From Actinomycetes bacterium (GTDB taxonomy: Bacteria; Actinomycetota; Acidimicrobiia; Acidimicrobiales; Palsa-688), in assembly GCA_021788115.1 (NCBI GenBank), contig JAJYLA010000014.1, positions 1-43,501 on the forward strand: a stretch of DNA of 43,501 nucleotides, given 5' to 3'. The position numbers and the translations under genes are program-made. This document shows, piece by piece, positions 15,363 to 23,844 of the stretch (positions are counted from its first letter, which is position 1; every line of letters begins with the position of its first letter). The notes under the pieces are model-generated. The model ran no database searches. It saw nothing but the letters and a program-made list of their open reading frames with translations, and was not told the DNA's origin.

Positions 15363-17726
15363 ATGATGAGCGGTCCGGAACCCGTGGCTCCTTCGCCGGG
15401 GCCCTCCCGGGGGGTCGACACCGCGCGGGGCCACGTGAGCGTGGGGGTGCTGGGCGCCTCCCTGGTCGGACTGGCGGCCGGGGCGGTCGCCCACGCGCTC
15501 GGGCAGCCGGCCCTCGCCCATGCCCTGTGGGCCCTCACCACCGTGCTGGGGGTGCTTCCCGCAGCCTGGTGGATGCTCGACGCGGCCCTGCGCCGGCGCC
15601 TCGGGGTCGACCTCATCGCCCTGCTGGCCCTGGTCGGCACCCTGGTGGCGGGGGAGTACCTGGCGGGTGCGGTCATCACGGTCATGCTGGCCAGCGGCCG
15701 CAGCCTCGAGGCGTGGGCGGGCCGCAGGGCTCACGTCGAGTTGCGCTCGCTGCTGGAGCGGGCGCCCCGCACGGCCCACCGCCACGTCGGCGGCGCGGTC
15801 GTCACCGGCCCTCTCGAGGACATCAGCCCCGGCGACGTGATACTCGTCAAGCCCGGAGAGGTGGTCCCCGTCGACGGGCTCGTGGAGGGCGGTCCCGCGA
15901 TCCTCGACGAATCGGCGCTGACGGGGGAGGCTCAGCCGGTGGTGCGGGCGGGCGGCGACGCCGTACGGAGCGGCGCCGTCAACGGGGGTGGCCCCTTCGA
16001 GCTACGGGCGACGACCACCGCCGCCGAGAGCACCTACGCCGGCATCGTCCGGCTCGTCCGCGAGGCGGACGCGTCCAGCGCCCCCTTCGTTCGCCTGGCC
16101 GACCGGTGGGCGGCGTGGTTCCTTCTCGCCAGCCTTTCGGCGGCGGCTGCCGCCTGGATCGCCTCGGGGCAGTTCGTGCGCGCGGTTGCCGTCCTGGTGG
16201 TGGCCACCCCCTGCCCGCTGATCCTGGCCGCACCGGTCGCCATCGTGGCCGGCCTCTCGCGGGCGGCGCAGCGGGGGGTGATCATCAAGGGCGGCGCGGC
16301 CCTCGAGCGGCTGGCACGCGGGCGGGTGCTGCTCTTCGACAAGACGGGGACCCTGACCGAGGGACGGCCCGTCGTCGAAGACGTCCTGTCCGCCGGACCC
16401 CTCGAAGCGCAGGAGATCCTCGGGCTGGCCGCTTCGCTCGACCAGGTGTCGCCGCACGTGATGGCGTCGTCCATCGTCGGAGCCGCCCGCGCCCAGGGCC
16501 GTGCTCTTTCGCTGCCCACCGGCGTGGAGGAGGTCGCCGGGCAGGGGGTGCGCGGTCGGGTCGGAGGGCGCCAGGTGGCCGTGGGCAAGGCTGCCTGGGC
16601 CGGGGCGTCCGGCTCCGAGCGCTGGCTGCGCGAGGTACGGCGGCGCGCGGAGCTCGACGATATGAGCACGGTGTTCGTCGGGGTCGACGGCGCCCTGGCC
16701 GGCGCCCTGCTCCTGAGTGACCCGCTCCGCCCCGACGCCGCACGGACAGTCCGCGCCTTGCGGCGCGACGGTATCTCTCGCATCGTCATGCTGACCGGGG
16801 ATCGCAGCGACGTCGCCGAAGCGGTGGGGACCATCCTGGGCGTGGACGAGGTGCTGGCGGAGCGCAGCCCCTCGGAGAAGGTCGACGCGGTCCGCTTCGA
16901 GCAGCTGTCGGCGCCTGCGATCATGGTCGGCGACGGGATCAACGACGCCCCGGCGCTCGCCCTGGCCGACGTCGGCGTGTCGATCGGGGCGCGGGGAGCG
17001 ACGGCGTCCTCCGAGGCGGCGGACGTGGTCCTCGCCGTGGACCGGCTCGGCCGCCTGGGAGACGCGTACGTCATCGCCCGCCGATCGCGGCGCATCGCCC
17101 TCCAAAGCGTCGTTCTCGGGATGGGCCTGTCGCTCTGCGCCATGGCAGTCGCCGGGATCGGCGACCTGGCTCCCACCTGGGGGGCGCTGCTCCAAGAGGC
17201 CATCGACGTCGCCGCCATCCTGAACGCCTTGAGGGCTCTGCGCCGGGGAAGGGGGGAGAGGCGCCTGCCCGCGGTGGAGAGCGAGTTGACGCGCCGGTTC
17301 GCTGCCGACCACGCGGCCCTTCGCCCGCAGATCAGCTCCATCCGGGCTGCCGCCGACGGCCTGGAAGCCGGCTCGGGCTCCGGGTCGATCGCCGGGGTGG
17401 CTTCGGTGTACGCGTTCCTGAGGGACGCGATCGCGCCCCACCAGGTTGCGGAGGAGGCGGAGCTCTACCCGGCCCTCACGCGTTTTCTGGGCGGCGTCGA
17501 CCCGCTCGGTCCCATGACTCGCGCCCACGTCGAGATCAACCATCAGATCCGCCGGTTGGGTCGCCTGGTGGCGGAGATCGACGCGGCCGATCCCGACCGA
17601 GAAGACGTGGCCGAAATGCGCCGGTCCCTTTACGGGCTGTACGCCCTCCTCAAGCTCCACATGGCCCAGGAGGACGAGGAGTACCTGTCCCTGGGCGAGC
17701 ACTCGGGGCGCGACCGGGTGGCGTGA
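15363..17726 (+). CDS. P1B-5 metal-transporting ATPase with C-terminal hemerythrin domain
   Basis: A 787-residue membrane pump. Residues 25-115 hold the first helices, 150-225 the actuator domain with ESALTGEA, 280-300 the metal-selectivity helix ATPCPLILAAPVA, 326-330 the phosphorylated DKTGT, and MVGDGINDAPAL closes the P-domain. The TPC in place of CPC/SPC is the mark of the P1B-5 subgroup, linked in the literature to nickel/iron export. No N-terminal heavy-metal domain is present. From about residue 640 follows a hemerythrin-like bundle (FAADHAALRPQI, PHQVAEEAELYPAL, TRAHVEINHQIR, LKLHMAQEDEEYL) with the expected His/Glu diiron ligands. This fusion is known in the subgroup, for example in Acidothermus. 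A near-perfect GGAGGTGAT lies 8 bp before the start. The oxygen-reactive diiron domain may tie transport to O2 or iron status. Confidence 0.93.
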   Translation: MMSGPEPVAPSPGPSRGVDTARGHVSVGVLGASLVGLAAGAVAHALGQPALAHALWALTTVLGVLPAAWWMLDAALRRRLGVDLIALLALVGTLVAGEYLAGAVITVMLASGRSLEAWAGRRAHVELRSLLERAPRTAHRHVGGAVVTGPLEDISPGDVILVKPGEVVPVDGLVEGGPAILDESALTGEAQPVVRAGGDAVRSGAVNGGGPFELRATTTAAESTYAGIVRLVREADASSAPFVRLADRWAAWFLLASLSAAAAAWIASGQFVRAVAVLVVATPCPLILAAPVAIVAGLSRAAQRGVIIKGGAALERLARGRVLLFDKTGTLTEGRPVVEDVLSAGPLEAQEILGLAASLDQVSPHVMASSIVGAARAQGRALSLPTGVEEVAGQGVRGRVGGRQVAVGKAAWAGASGSERWLREVRRRAELDDMSTVFVGVDGALAGALLLSDPLRPDAARTVRALRRDGISRIVMLTGDRSDVAEAVGTILGVDEVLAERSPSEKVDAVRFEQLSAPAIMVGDGINDAPALALADVGVSIGARGATASSEAADVVLAVDRLGRLGDAYVIARRSRRIALQSVVLGMGLSLCAMAVAGIGDLAPTWGALLQEAIDVAAILNALRALRRGRGERRLPAVESELTRRFAADHAALRPQISSIRAAADGLEAGSGSGSIAGVASVYAFLRDAIAPHQVAEEAELYPALTRFLGGVDPLGPMTRAHVEINHQIRRLGRLVAEIDAADPDREDVAEMRRSLYGLYALLKLHMAQEDEEYLSLGEHSGRDRVA

Positions 17727-17756
17727 CCGGGTGGCGTGATCGGGTGGCGTGATCGG
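17711..17756 (+). repeat. Three and a half tandem 13-bp repeats across the ATPase stop codon
   Basis: Units are CGACCGGGTGGCG, TGACCGGGTGGCG, TGATCGGGTGGCG, then a partial TGATCGG. The ATPase stop TGA is the first codon of unit two, so copy-number change would alter where translation ends. It probably arose by slippage duplication; function unknown. Confidence 0.85.
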
Positions 17757-17773
17757 CCGGGCGCCGGCGGGGC

Positions 17774-19681
17774 TCAGGCGGCTTCGGTGGCGGCGCCGGC
17801 GAACTGGGCGTTGTACAGGTTGTAGTAGGCGCCCCCTGCGGCGAGAAGCTCGTGGTGGTCTCCCTGCTCGACGATCCGGCCGTGCTCCATCACCAGGATG
17901 GTGTCGGCGTCCCGGATGGTGGAGAGCCGGTGGGCGATGACGAAGCTGGTCCGCGAGGAGCGCAGCTCGGCCATGGCCTGCTGGACGAGCACCTCGGTGC
18001 GGGTGTCGACCGACGAGGTGGCCTCGTCGAGGACCAGGATGGCGGGGTCGGCGAGGAAGGCGCGGGCGATGGTGAGCAGCTGCTTCTCGCCGGCGCTCAC
18101 CGTGGAACCCTCGTCGTCGAGGACGGTGCCGTACCCGTCGGGCAGCGAGCGGACGAAGCGGTCGACGTAGGCGGCCCTGGCGGCGGCGCGGATCTGCTCG
18201 TCCGTGGCGCCGAGGTCGCCGAAGGCGATGTTGTCGCGGATCGTCCCCGCAAAGAGCCAGGTGTCCTGGAGCACCATGCCGACGTGCCGGCGGAGATCGC
18301 TGCGGCGCATCGTCGCGATGTCCCGGCCGTCGAGGGTGATGCGGCCCCCGTCGATCTCGTAGAAGCGCATGAGGAGGTTGACGAGCGTCGTCTTCCCGGC
18401 ACCGGTCGGCCCCACGATGGCGACGGTCTGCCCCGGCTCGGCGACCAGCGACAGGTCCACGATGAGAGGCGTCGCCGGGTCGTAGGAGAAAGACACGTGC
18501 TCGAACTCGACACGCCCGCGGGGCACCCCGGGCGGGGGCGCGTGGACGGCGTCGGGGGCCTCCTCGGAGGCGTCGAGGAAGTGGAAGACCCGCTCCGCGG
18601 ACGCGACGCCGGACTGCAGCACGTTGAACATCGAGGCCATCTGCGTGATCGGCTGGGTGAACTGGCGCGAGTACTGGATGAAGGCCTGGAGGTCTCCGAG
18701 GGACATCGCCCCGCTCGAGATCCGCAGCCCGCCGATCACCGCGATGGCCACGTAGTTGAGGTTCCCGAGGAACATCATGGCGGGCTGGATGGTGCCCGAG
18801 ACGAACTGCGCCCCGAAGCTCGCCTCGTAGAGGTCCTCGTTGGTCTCGTTGAAGCGGGCCTCGACCTCGCGCTGGCGCCCGAAGACCTTGACCAGGGTGT
18901 GGCCGGTGAACGCCTCCTCGACCTGGGCGTTGAGCCCCCCCGTGTGGCGCCACTGGGCGATGAACCGGGGGCGCGACCGGGAGGCGATCAGGCGCAGGAT
19001 CAGCAGCGACGCGGGGATCGTGAGGATGGCGAACAGGGCCAGCACCCACGAGATGTACACCATCATCACCACCACGCCGGCGACCTGCAGGACCGAGGTG
19101 ACCAGCTGGCTGAGGGTCTGCTGGAGGCTCTGGGCGATGTTGTCGATGTCGTTGGTGACCCGGCTGAGCAGGTCGCCGCGGGGCGTGCCGTCGACGTAGT
19201 CGAGCGGGAGCCGGTGGATCTTCTGCTCGACGTCCTCGCGCAGCCGGTACATGGTGCGCTGGACGACCCCGGCGATGATCCACCCCTGCGCCCAGGACAG
19301 GACCGCCGACACCACGTACAGGCCGATGGCCAGGAGCAGGACCCGGTGCAGGTCTGCGAAGTCGATGCGGTGCGACGGGCTGATCAGGCCCTTGAAGATG
19401 ATGTCTGTCGCGTGGCCGAGCACCTTCGGGCCCACCACGAACAGGGCGACGCTGCCCACGGCGAGGACGCCGGACGCGACGACCCGAGGGAGCTCGGGTC
19501 GCATCCGTCCGAGCAGGCGCAGCGCGGAGGCCCGGAAGTTGCGGGCCTTCTCGGCGGGCATGGCCGCCGCCCCCATGTGCCCCCCCATCGACCGGCGGGC
19601 CCGGACTGCGTGCTCCCGGTGCAGCGCCGGATCGAAACCGGCGCCGGCGCGATCTGCGCTGCCGTCGCCGCGGATGCTCAC
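17774..19681 (-). CDS. ABC exporter half-transporter (permease-ATPase), second subunit
   Basis: A 635-residue fused membrane/ATPase subunit of the MdlB/MsbA multidrug type. An Arg-rich leader is followed by six predicted helices between about residues 65 and 340 (first: VVASGVLAVGSVALFVVGP). The ATPase has Walker A GPTGAGKTT, signature VSAGEKQ (C-motif degenerate, usually LSGGQ), Walker B ILVLDEATSSVD and switch IAHRLSTI. The start is a GTG overlapping the preceding ABC gene by 4 bp (GTGA), so the leader up to MGGHMGAAAMP is translated in this model; an internal ATG (MPAEKARNF) would give a more typical N-terminus. It should form a heterodimer with the neighbour and export a hydrophobic compound under TetR control. 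Confidence 0.92.
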   Translation of the reverse strand: MSIRGDGSADRAGAGFDPALHREHAVRARRSMGGHMGAAAMPAEKARNFRASALRLLGRMRPELPRVVASGVLAVGSVALFVVGPKVLGHATDIIFKGLISPSHRIDFADLHRVLLLAIGLYVVSAVLSWAQGWIIAGVVQRTMYRLREDVEQKIHRLPLDYVDGTPRGDLLSRVTNDIDNIAQSLQQTLSQLVTSVLQVAGVVVMMVYISWVLALFAILTIPASLLILRLIASRSRPRFIAQWRHTGGLNAQVEEAFTGHTLVKVFGRQREVEARFNETNEDLYEASFGAQFVSGTIQPAMMFLGNLNYVAIAVIGGLRISSGAMSLGDLQAFIQYSRQFTQPITQMASMFNVLQSGVASAERVFHFLDASEEAPDAVHAPPPGVPRGRVEFEHVSFSYDPATPLIVDLSLVAEPGQTVAIVGPTGAGKTTLVNLLMRFYEIDGGRITLDGRDIATMRRSDLRRHVGMVLQDTWLFAGTIRDNIAFGDLGATDEQIRAAARAAYVDRFVRSLPDGYGTVLDDEGSTVSAGEKQLLTIARAFLADPAILVLDEATSSVDTRTEVLVQQAMAELRSSRTSFVIAHRLSTIRDADTILVMEHGRIVEQGDHHELLAAGGAYYNLYNAQFAGAATEAA

Positions 19682-21420
19682 GCCGCCTCGCCGGCGGACA
19701 TCTGGGACGCCACGATCTCGGCGTAGGTGGGGCAGGTGGCGAGGAGCTCCGCGTGGGCGCCGAGGCCCACCGCTCGCCCTCCCTCGAGCACGAGGATCTG
19801 GTCGGCGTGCACGACCGTCGACACGCGCTGGGCCACGATGACGACCGCGGCGTCGCGGGTGTGGGGCCCGAGCGCGGCGCGCAGGCGGGCGTCGGTGGCG
19901 AGGTCGAGCGCCGAGAAGGAGTCGTCGAAGAGGTAGATGTCGGGCCGGCGGACGAGCGCGCGGGCGATCGCGAGCCGCTGGCGCTGACCGCCCGAGACGT
20001 TGGTTCCGCCCTGCTCGATGCGGGCGTCGAGGCCCCCGGGCATGGCGCTGACGAAGTCGCGGGCCTGGGCGATCTCCAGCGCTTCCCACAGCTGCTCGTC
20101 GGACGCGTCGGGGTCGCCGTAGCGCAGGTTGCTGGCCACCGTGCCCGAGAAGAGGTAGGGCTTCTGCGGAACCAGCCCGACCCGGCCCCACAGGGTGTCC
20201 AGGTCGACCTGGCGCACGTCGACGCCGTCGACCAGCACCGCGCCGGAGGTGACGTCGAAGAGACGGGGGATCAGGTTGAGAAGGGTCGTCTTCCCGGCGC
20301 CGGTGCTCCCGATGACCGCAGTCGTCTCGCCCGGCCGCACTGCCAGGGAGATCCCCGAGAGCACCGGCTGCTCGGCCCCCGGATAGTGGAATCCCACCCG
20401 GCGCATCTCGAGCAGCCCGCGGCCGGCCAGCTCGCGGACCGGCGCCTCCGGTTGGGTCACCGTCGAGGGGGTGTCGAGGACGTCTTGGATGCGATCGGCG
20501 CAGACCGCCGCACGGGGCACGAGCACGACCATGAACGTCGCCATCATGAGCGCCATCAGGATCTGGATGAGATAGGTGAGGAAGGCGATGAGCGCCCCCA
20601 CCTGCATGGCGCGCGATGCGATGCGGTCGCCGCCGATCCAGACCGCCGTCGCGCTCGACACGTTGAGCACCAGGAACACGATCGGGAACATGAACGCCAT
20701 GAGGTGGCCGGCGCGCAGCGACGCGCCGGTGAGCTCCTGGTTGGCGTCGGCGAAGCGGCCCTCCTCGTCGCGCTCCCGGACGAAGGCGCGCACGACCCGG
20801 ATGCCGGCGAGCTGCTCGCGCAGGATCTGGTTGACCCGGTCGATGCGGGTCTGCACCACCCGAAACTGCGGGACCATGCGGACCACGACGAACCCGACCA
20901 GCACGAGCATCACCGGCACCACGACGACGAGCATGGAGGACAGGCCCACGTCCTCGTGCAGGGCCATGATCACCCCGCCGACGAGCATGATCGGGGCGGT
21001 GACGAGCAGGGTGCAGGACATCTGCACGAGCATCTGCACCTGCTGCACGTCGTTGGTGACGCGGGTGATGAGCGAGGGGGCGCCGAAGTGCGCCACCTCC
21101 CGGGCCGAGTAGCCGGTGACGGTGTGGAACAGGCTGCGGCGCACGTCGCGCCCGAAGCCCATGGCGGCCCGTGATCCGAAGTACACCGCTGCGACGGCGA
21201 GGCACACCTGCGCGAAGGAGATCGCCAGCATCACCGAACCCTGCGACCAGATGTATCCGGTGTCGCCCTTGACGACGCCGTTGTCGATGATGTCGGCGTT
21301 GAGGTTCGGGAGGTACAGGGTGGCGATCGACTGCAGCGCCTGGAACCCGACGACGAGCGCCAGCGCTCCGCGGTAGGGGCGCAGGTGGCCGCGTAGCAGG
21401 CGGAGCAGCATCGCCGTCAT
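19678..21420 (-). CDS. ABC exporter half-transporter (permease-ATPase), first subunit
   Basis: A 580-residue MdlA-like half-transporter. Its membrane domain starts at once (LLRGHLRPYRGALALVVGF) and includes the LITRVTNDVQQVQ coupling motif. The ATPase shows Walker A GSTGAGKTT, the canonical signature NVSGGQRQR, then YLFDDSFSALD, where the Walker B catalytic Glu is replaced by Asp-Ser (DDS instead of DEA), and a divergent switch (VAQRVSTV, Gln for His). The partner has DEATS and IAHR but a degenerate signature, so each protein supplies one good half-site: the pattern of asymmetric heterodimeric exporters. The ATG overlaps the TetR stop by 4 bp. Confidence 0.93.
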   Translation of the reverse strand: MTAMLLRLLRGHLRPYRGALALVVGFQALQSIATLYLPNLNADIIDNGVVKGDTGYIWSQGSVMLAISFAQVCLAVAAVYFGSRAAMGFGRDVRRSLFHTVTGYSAREVAHFGAPSLITRVTNDVQQVQMLVQMSCTLLVTAPIMLVGGVIMALHEDVGLSSMLVVVVPVMLVLVGFVVVRMVPQFRVVQTRIDRVNQILREQLAGIRVVRAFVRERDEEGRFADANQELTGASLRAGHLMAFMFPIVFLVLNVSSATAVWIGGDRIASRAMQVGALIAFLTYLIQILMALMMATFMVVLVPRAAVCADRIQDVLDTPSTVTQPEAPVRELAGRGLLEMRRVGFHYPGAEQPVLSGISLAVRPGETTAVIGSTGAGKTTLLNLIPRLFDVTSGAVLVDGVDVRQVDLDTLWGRVGLVPQKPYLFSGTVASNLRYGDPDASDEQLWEALEIAQARDFVSAMPGGLDARIEQGGTNVSGGQRQRLAIARALVRRPDIYLFDDSFSALDLATDARLRAALGPHTRDAAVVIVAQRVSTVVHADQILVLEGGRAVGLGAHAELLATCPTYAEIVASQMSAGEAA

Positions 21421-22058
21421 CGCCGCGGGCGCGCCCGGTGGGCGCCGGCCGGGCGGCGCACGCCGTCGAGGAACAAGGACACGATCTCCTCGGGGCTGAG
21501 CGGCTCCTCGGCGAACACCGGGTGCGACGCCGCAACCGCCAGGGCGCGCAGGCGCCGGGCGTTCGACGCGGGGTCGAAGCGCAGCTGCTCGCGGTCCGCC
21601 TCGAACAGCGCCACGAGGGAGCCGAGGTCCGTCATGAGGCGCCGCCGCCCCGGGGCGATGCCCCGGATGCCGGGTGTGAAACCGAGCGCCGATGCGAGGC
21701 GCCACAGGCTCAGCGACCGTTCCTGCAGGACGCGGACCGCCTCGACGAGGCGCTCGTCGAGCGGGAGGGTCGCGTCGATCTCCGCCAGCCGGGCGTCGAG
21801 CGGGGCCGGGTCCAGGGCTGCCTCGACCACCGCACGCATCAAAGACTCCTTGTCGGGGAACGCCCGGAAGAGCGTCCCCTCTGCGACGCCGGTGGCCTCT
21901 GCTATCTGCCGGGTCGTCACCGCCCGGCCGTGCTCCAGGAGGAGCGGCAGGGTGGTCCCCACGATCACCTCCCGGCGCCTCTCGGGGGAAAGGGCCGCCG
22001 CCCGGCCCCGCTTCTTGGCCGGGGCTGCCTCTCCGTTGGGGGTGGGGCGGGCGGCCAC
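21417..22058 (-). CDS. TetR-family transcriptional repressor
   Basis: A 213-residue repressor. After a basic Pro/Ala leader, the HTH (about residues 20-65) reads EVIVGTTLPLLLEHGRAVTT, then RQIAEATGVAEGTLFRAFPD followed by KESLMRAVVEAAL. The C-terminal two-thirds is a variable helical ligand domain. GTG was chosen because a -10 TACAGT (22070-22065) ends 6 bp before it, predicting leaderless mRNA; no Shine-Dalgarno is visible. It is first gene of an operon with the two exporter subunits and has a clean operator just upstream, so it most likely represses its own operon and responds to the exported compound. Confidence 0.92.
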   Translation of the reverse strand: MAARPTPNGEAAPAKKRGRAAALSPERRREVIVGTTLPLLLEHGRAVTTRQIAEATGVAEGTLFRAFPDKESLMRAVVEAALDPAPLDARLAEIDATLPLDERLVEAVRVLQERSLSLWRLASALGFTPGIRGIAPGRRRLMTDLGSLVALFEADREQLRFDPASNARRLRALAVAASHPVFAEEPLSPEEIVSLFLDGVRRPAGAHRARPRR

Positions 22059-22076
22059 GGCACCACTGTAGGCTAC

Positions 22077-22094
22077 GGAGTGAGTTCTCACTCC
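22077..22094. promoter_or_regulatory. TetR operator, 8-bp perfect inverted repeat
   Basis: GGAGTGAGTTCTCACTCC has perfect 8-base arms around a central TT. It sits 6 bp upstream of the putative -10 TACAGT of the tetR gene, overlapping the -35 to -10 space, the standard place for repression. GAGTGAG-type repeats are common TetR operators. Confidence 0.75.
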
Positions 22095-22129
22095 ATATTT
22101 CGACGGGCTCCCGGATCTCGGCCCGCTGG

Positions 22130-23524
22130 TCAGCGGTCGGGGTCGTGGAACTTGTCGAACTCCCACCACTCGCCGGCGTCGTAGGGCGCGTCTCCCCACC
22201 ACGACCGGAGCCGGAGTGCGACCTCCGCCTCGCGCCCGTGGGGGGAGGGACGGTAGTAGAGCCGGCGGGCGGGATCGCCCATGGGGCCGGCGATCTCCGG
22301 GGGGCGGTACTCCTGGGCGACGAAGCCCGACGGCTCGCTGTGCGGGTAGCGGTACCCGCCGCCCTCCTTGAGCTTGCGGCGCTGGTAGGGGCTGACGCTG
22401 CGCAGGGCCGGCGGCACGGCGCCCGCCGGCCGGTTGCGCACGTCGTCGAAGGCGCGCGACAGCGCGGCCATAGCGGTGTTCGACTTCGGGGCGCTCGCCA
22501 GGTAGACGACCGCGTGGGCGAGGTTCAGGCCCGCCTCGGGCAGCCCGACGAACTCCACGGCGCGGGCGGCGGCGTCGGCGACGACGAGTCCCATGGAGTC
22601 GGCCATGCCGACGTCCTCGGAGGCGAGGATCACCAGCCGGCGGGCGATGAACCGGGCGTCCTCCCCCGCGTCGAGCATCCGGGCCAGCCAGTACAGGCCG
22701 GCGTCGGGATCGGAGCCCCGGATCGACTTGATGAACGCCGAGATGACGTCGTAGTGCTCGTCCTCCCCGTAGCGCAGGACCCGCGTCTGGCAGGCCTGCT
22801 CGACGTCGGCGAGAATGACCTCCCCCCGGCCGGCGGCGCCGGCCAGGGCCAGCGACACCTCGAGGGTCGTGAGCGCCGCCCGGGCGTCGCCCCCGGCCAT
22901 GTCCACCAGGTGCTCGACCGCGTCGGGGGCGGCGCCGGCCTGCTCCGCGCGGAGCGCCCGCCCGACCAGGTCGGCGAGGTCGTCGTCGCCCAGCGGGTGG
23001 AGGCGGAACACGGTCGAGCGGCTGAGGAGCGGGGCGTTCACCTCGAAGAACGGGTTTTCGGTGGTCGCCCCGATGAGGGTGACCAGCCCCGCCTCGACGG
23101 CCGGGAGCAGCGCGTCCTGCTGAGCCTTGTTGAAGCGGTGCACCTCGTCGAGGAAGAGGATGGTGCCCCGGCCCTCCCCGGCCAGGCGGCAACGAGCGCC
23201 CTCGATCACCTCGCGGACGTCTTTTACCCCCGCGGTGACGGCCGACAGGGACACGAAGTGCCGGTGCGTCCGCGACGCCACGACCATCGCCAGCGTGGTC
23301 TTGCCGGTGCCGGGCGGACCCCACAGGATGATCGACGACAGCCGGTCGGCCTCGATGAGGGCGCGCAGCGGACCGCCGGGCCCGAGCAGGTGCGGCTGGC
23401 CGACGACCTCGTCGAGGGTCGCCGGGCGCATCCGGGTGGCGAGCGGCGCCTGCCCCGCGAGGCGGTCCGAGACGGCGGACTCGACCTCCTCGAACAGGGC
23501 GGGCTGCGTCTTGCGCGCTGGCAT
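22130..23524 (-). CDS. rarA: Replication-associated recombination protein A (RarA/MgsA AAA ATPase)
   Basis: A 464-residue clamp-loader-like AAA+ ATPase acting at stalled replication forks. The N-terminal PLATRMRPATLDEVVGQPHL is the family signature, followed by Walker A WGPPGTGKTT, Walker B TILFLDEVHRFNK, sensor 1 LIGATTENPFF and the arginine-finger region LSRSTVFRL. The MgsA C-terminal tetramerisation domain follows (SAFIKSIRGSDPDAGLYWLA, SVSPYQRRKLKEGGGYRYPH). Length is normal. It is separated from the tetR promoter by 35 bp and from the YciI-like gene upstream by 16 bp, so it may be co-transcribed with the latter. Confidence 0.95.
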   Translation of the reverse strand: MPARKTQPALFEEVESAVSDRLAGQAPLATRMRPATLDEVVGQPHLLGPGGPLRALIEADRLSSIILWGPPGTGKTTLAMVVASRTHRHFVSLSAVTAGVKDVREVIEGARCRLAGEGRGTILFLDEVHRFNKAQQDALLPAVEAGLVTLIGATTENPFFEVNAPLLSRSTVFRLHPLGDDDLADLVGRALRAEQAGAAPDAVEHLVDMAGGDARAALTTLEVSLALAGAAGRGEVILADVEQACQTRVLRYGEDEHYDVISAFIKSIRGSDPDAGLYWLARMLDAGEDARFIARRLVILASEDVGMADSMGLVVADAAARAVEFVGLPEAGLNLAHAVVYLASAPKSNTAMAALSRAFDDVRNRPAGAVPPALRSVSPYQRRKLKEGGGYRYPHSEPSGFVAQEYRPPEIAGPMGDPARRLYYRPSPHGREAEVALRLRSWWGDAPYDAGEWWEFDKFHDPDR

Positions 23525-23540
23525 CTGTGTCCCCGCCCGC

Positions 23541-23819
23541 TCAATCGCCCCCGACGACAACGGTCCAGTCCCGGACCCGGTAGCCAGCCACCAGGCCGGC
23601 CCGCACGTAGGGGTCGTCCTCAGCGAAGCGCTCCGCCACCGAGCGGTCCCCGCCCCGGAAGACGAGGGCGGCACCGTCCGCAGGATCCGCGAACGCGCCC
23701 GCCAGCACCAGCTCGCCGCGGTCGGCAGCGTCGCGCACCCGCTGCAGGTGGGCGTCCCGGTACGGCTCGCGCCGCTCGAGGTACCCGTCCACGAGGTCGT
23801 AGAGAAGCAGGTAGTACAC
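23541..23819 (-). CDS. YciI-like protein
   Basis: A 92-residue single-domain alpha/beta protein. MYYLLLYDLVDGYLERREPY with the following HLQRVRDAADRGELVLAGAF is the YCII pattern (His and Asp near an active-site-like pocket), and DDPYVRAGLVAGYRVRDWTV gives the conserved DPF/Y-x-xxGL end. Members are small, ferredoxin-like folds of mostly unknown function; some act as hydrolytic or dehalogenation domains. It precedes the rarA gene by 16 bp. The specific role is unknown. Confidence 0.9.
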   Translation of the reverse strand: MYYLLLYDLVDGYLERREPYRDAHLQRVRDAADRGELVLAGAFADPADGAALVFRGGDRSVAERFAEDDPYVRAGLVAGYRVRDWTVVVGGD

Positions 23820-23844
23820 CGGCGTCCTTTCGTTTCGACCGATG

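Noticed and set aside
16002-19283. Very long open frames opposite or beside the ATPase and ABC genes
   Set aside because: Arg/Pro/Gly/His-rich translations without domains, typical antisense or frame-shifted shadows in GC-rich DNA.
17774-21535. A single 1253-residue minus-strand frame spanning both ABC genes
   Set aside because: Its upper part is an out-of-frame shadow of the first ABC subunit, whose true frame has all transporter motifs; the real second gene starts at the GTG at 19681.
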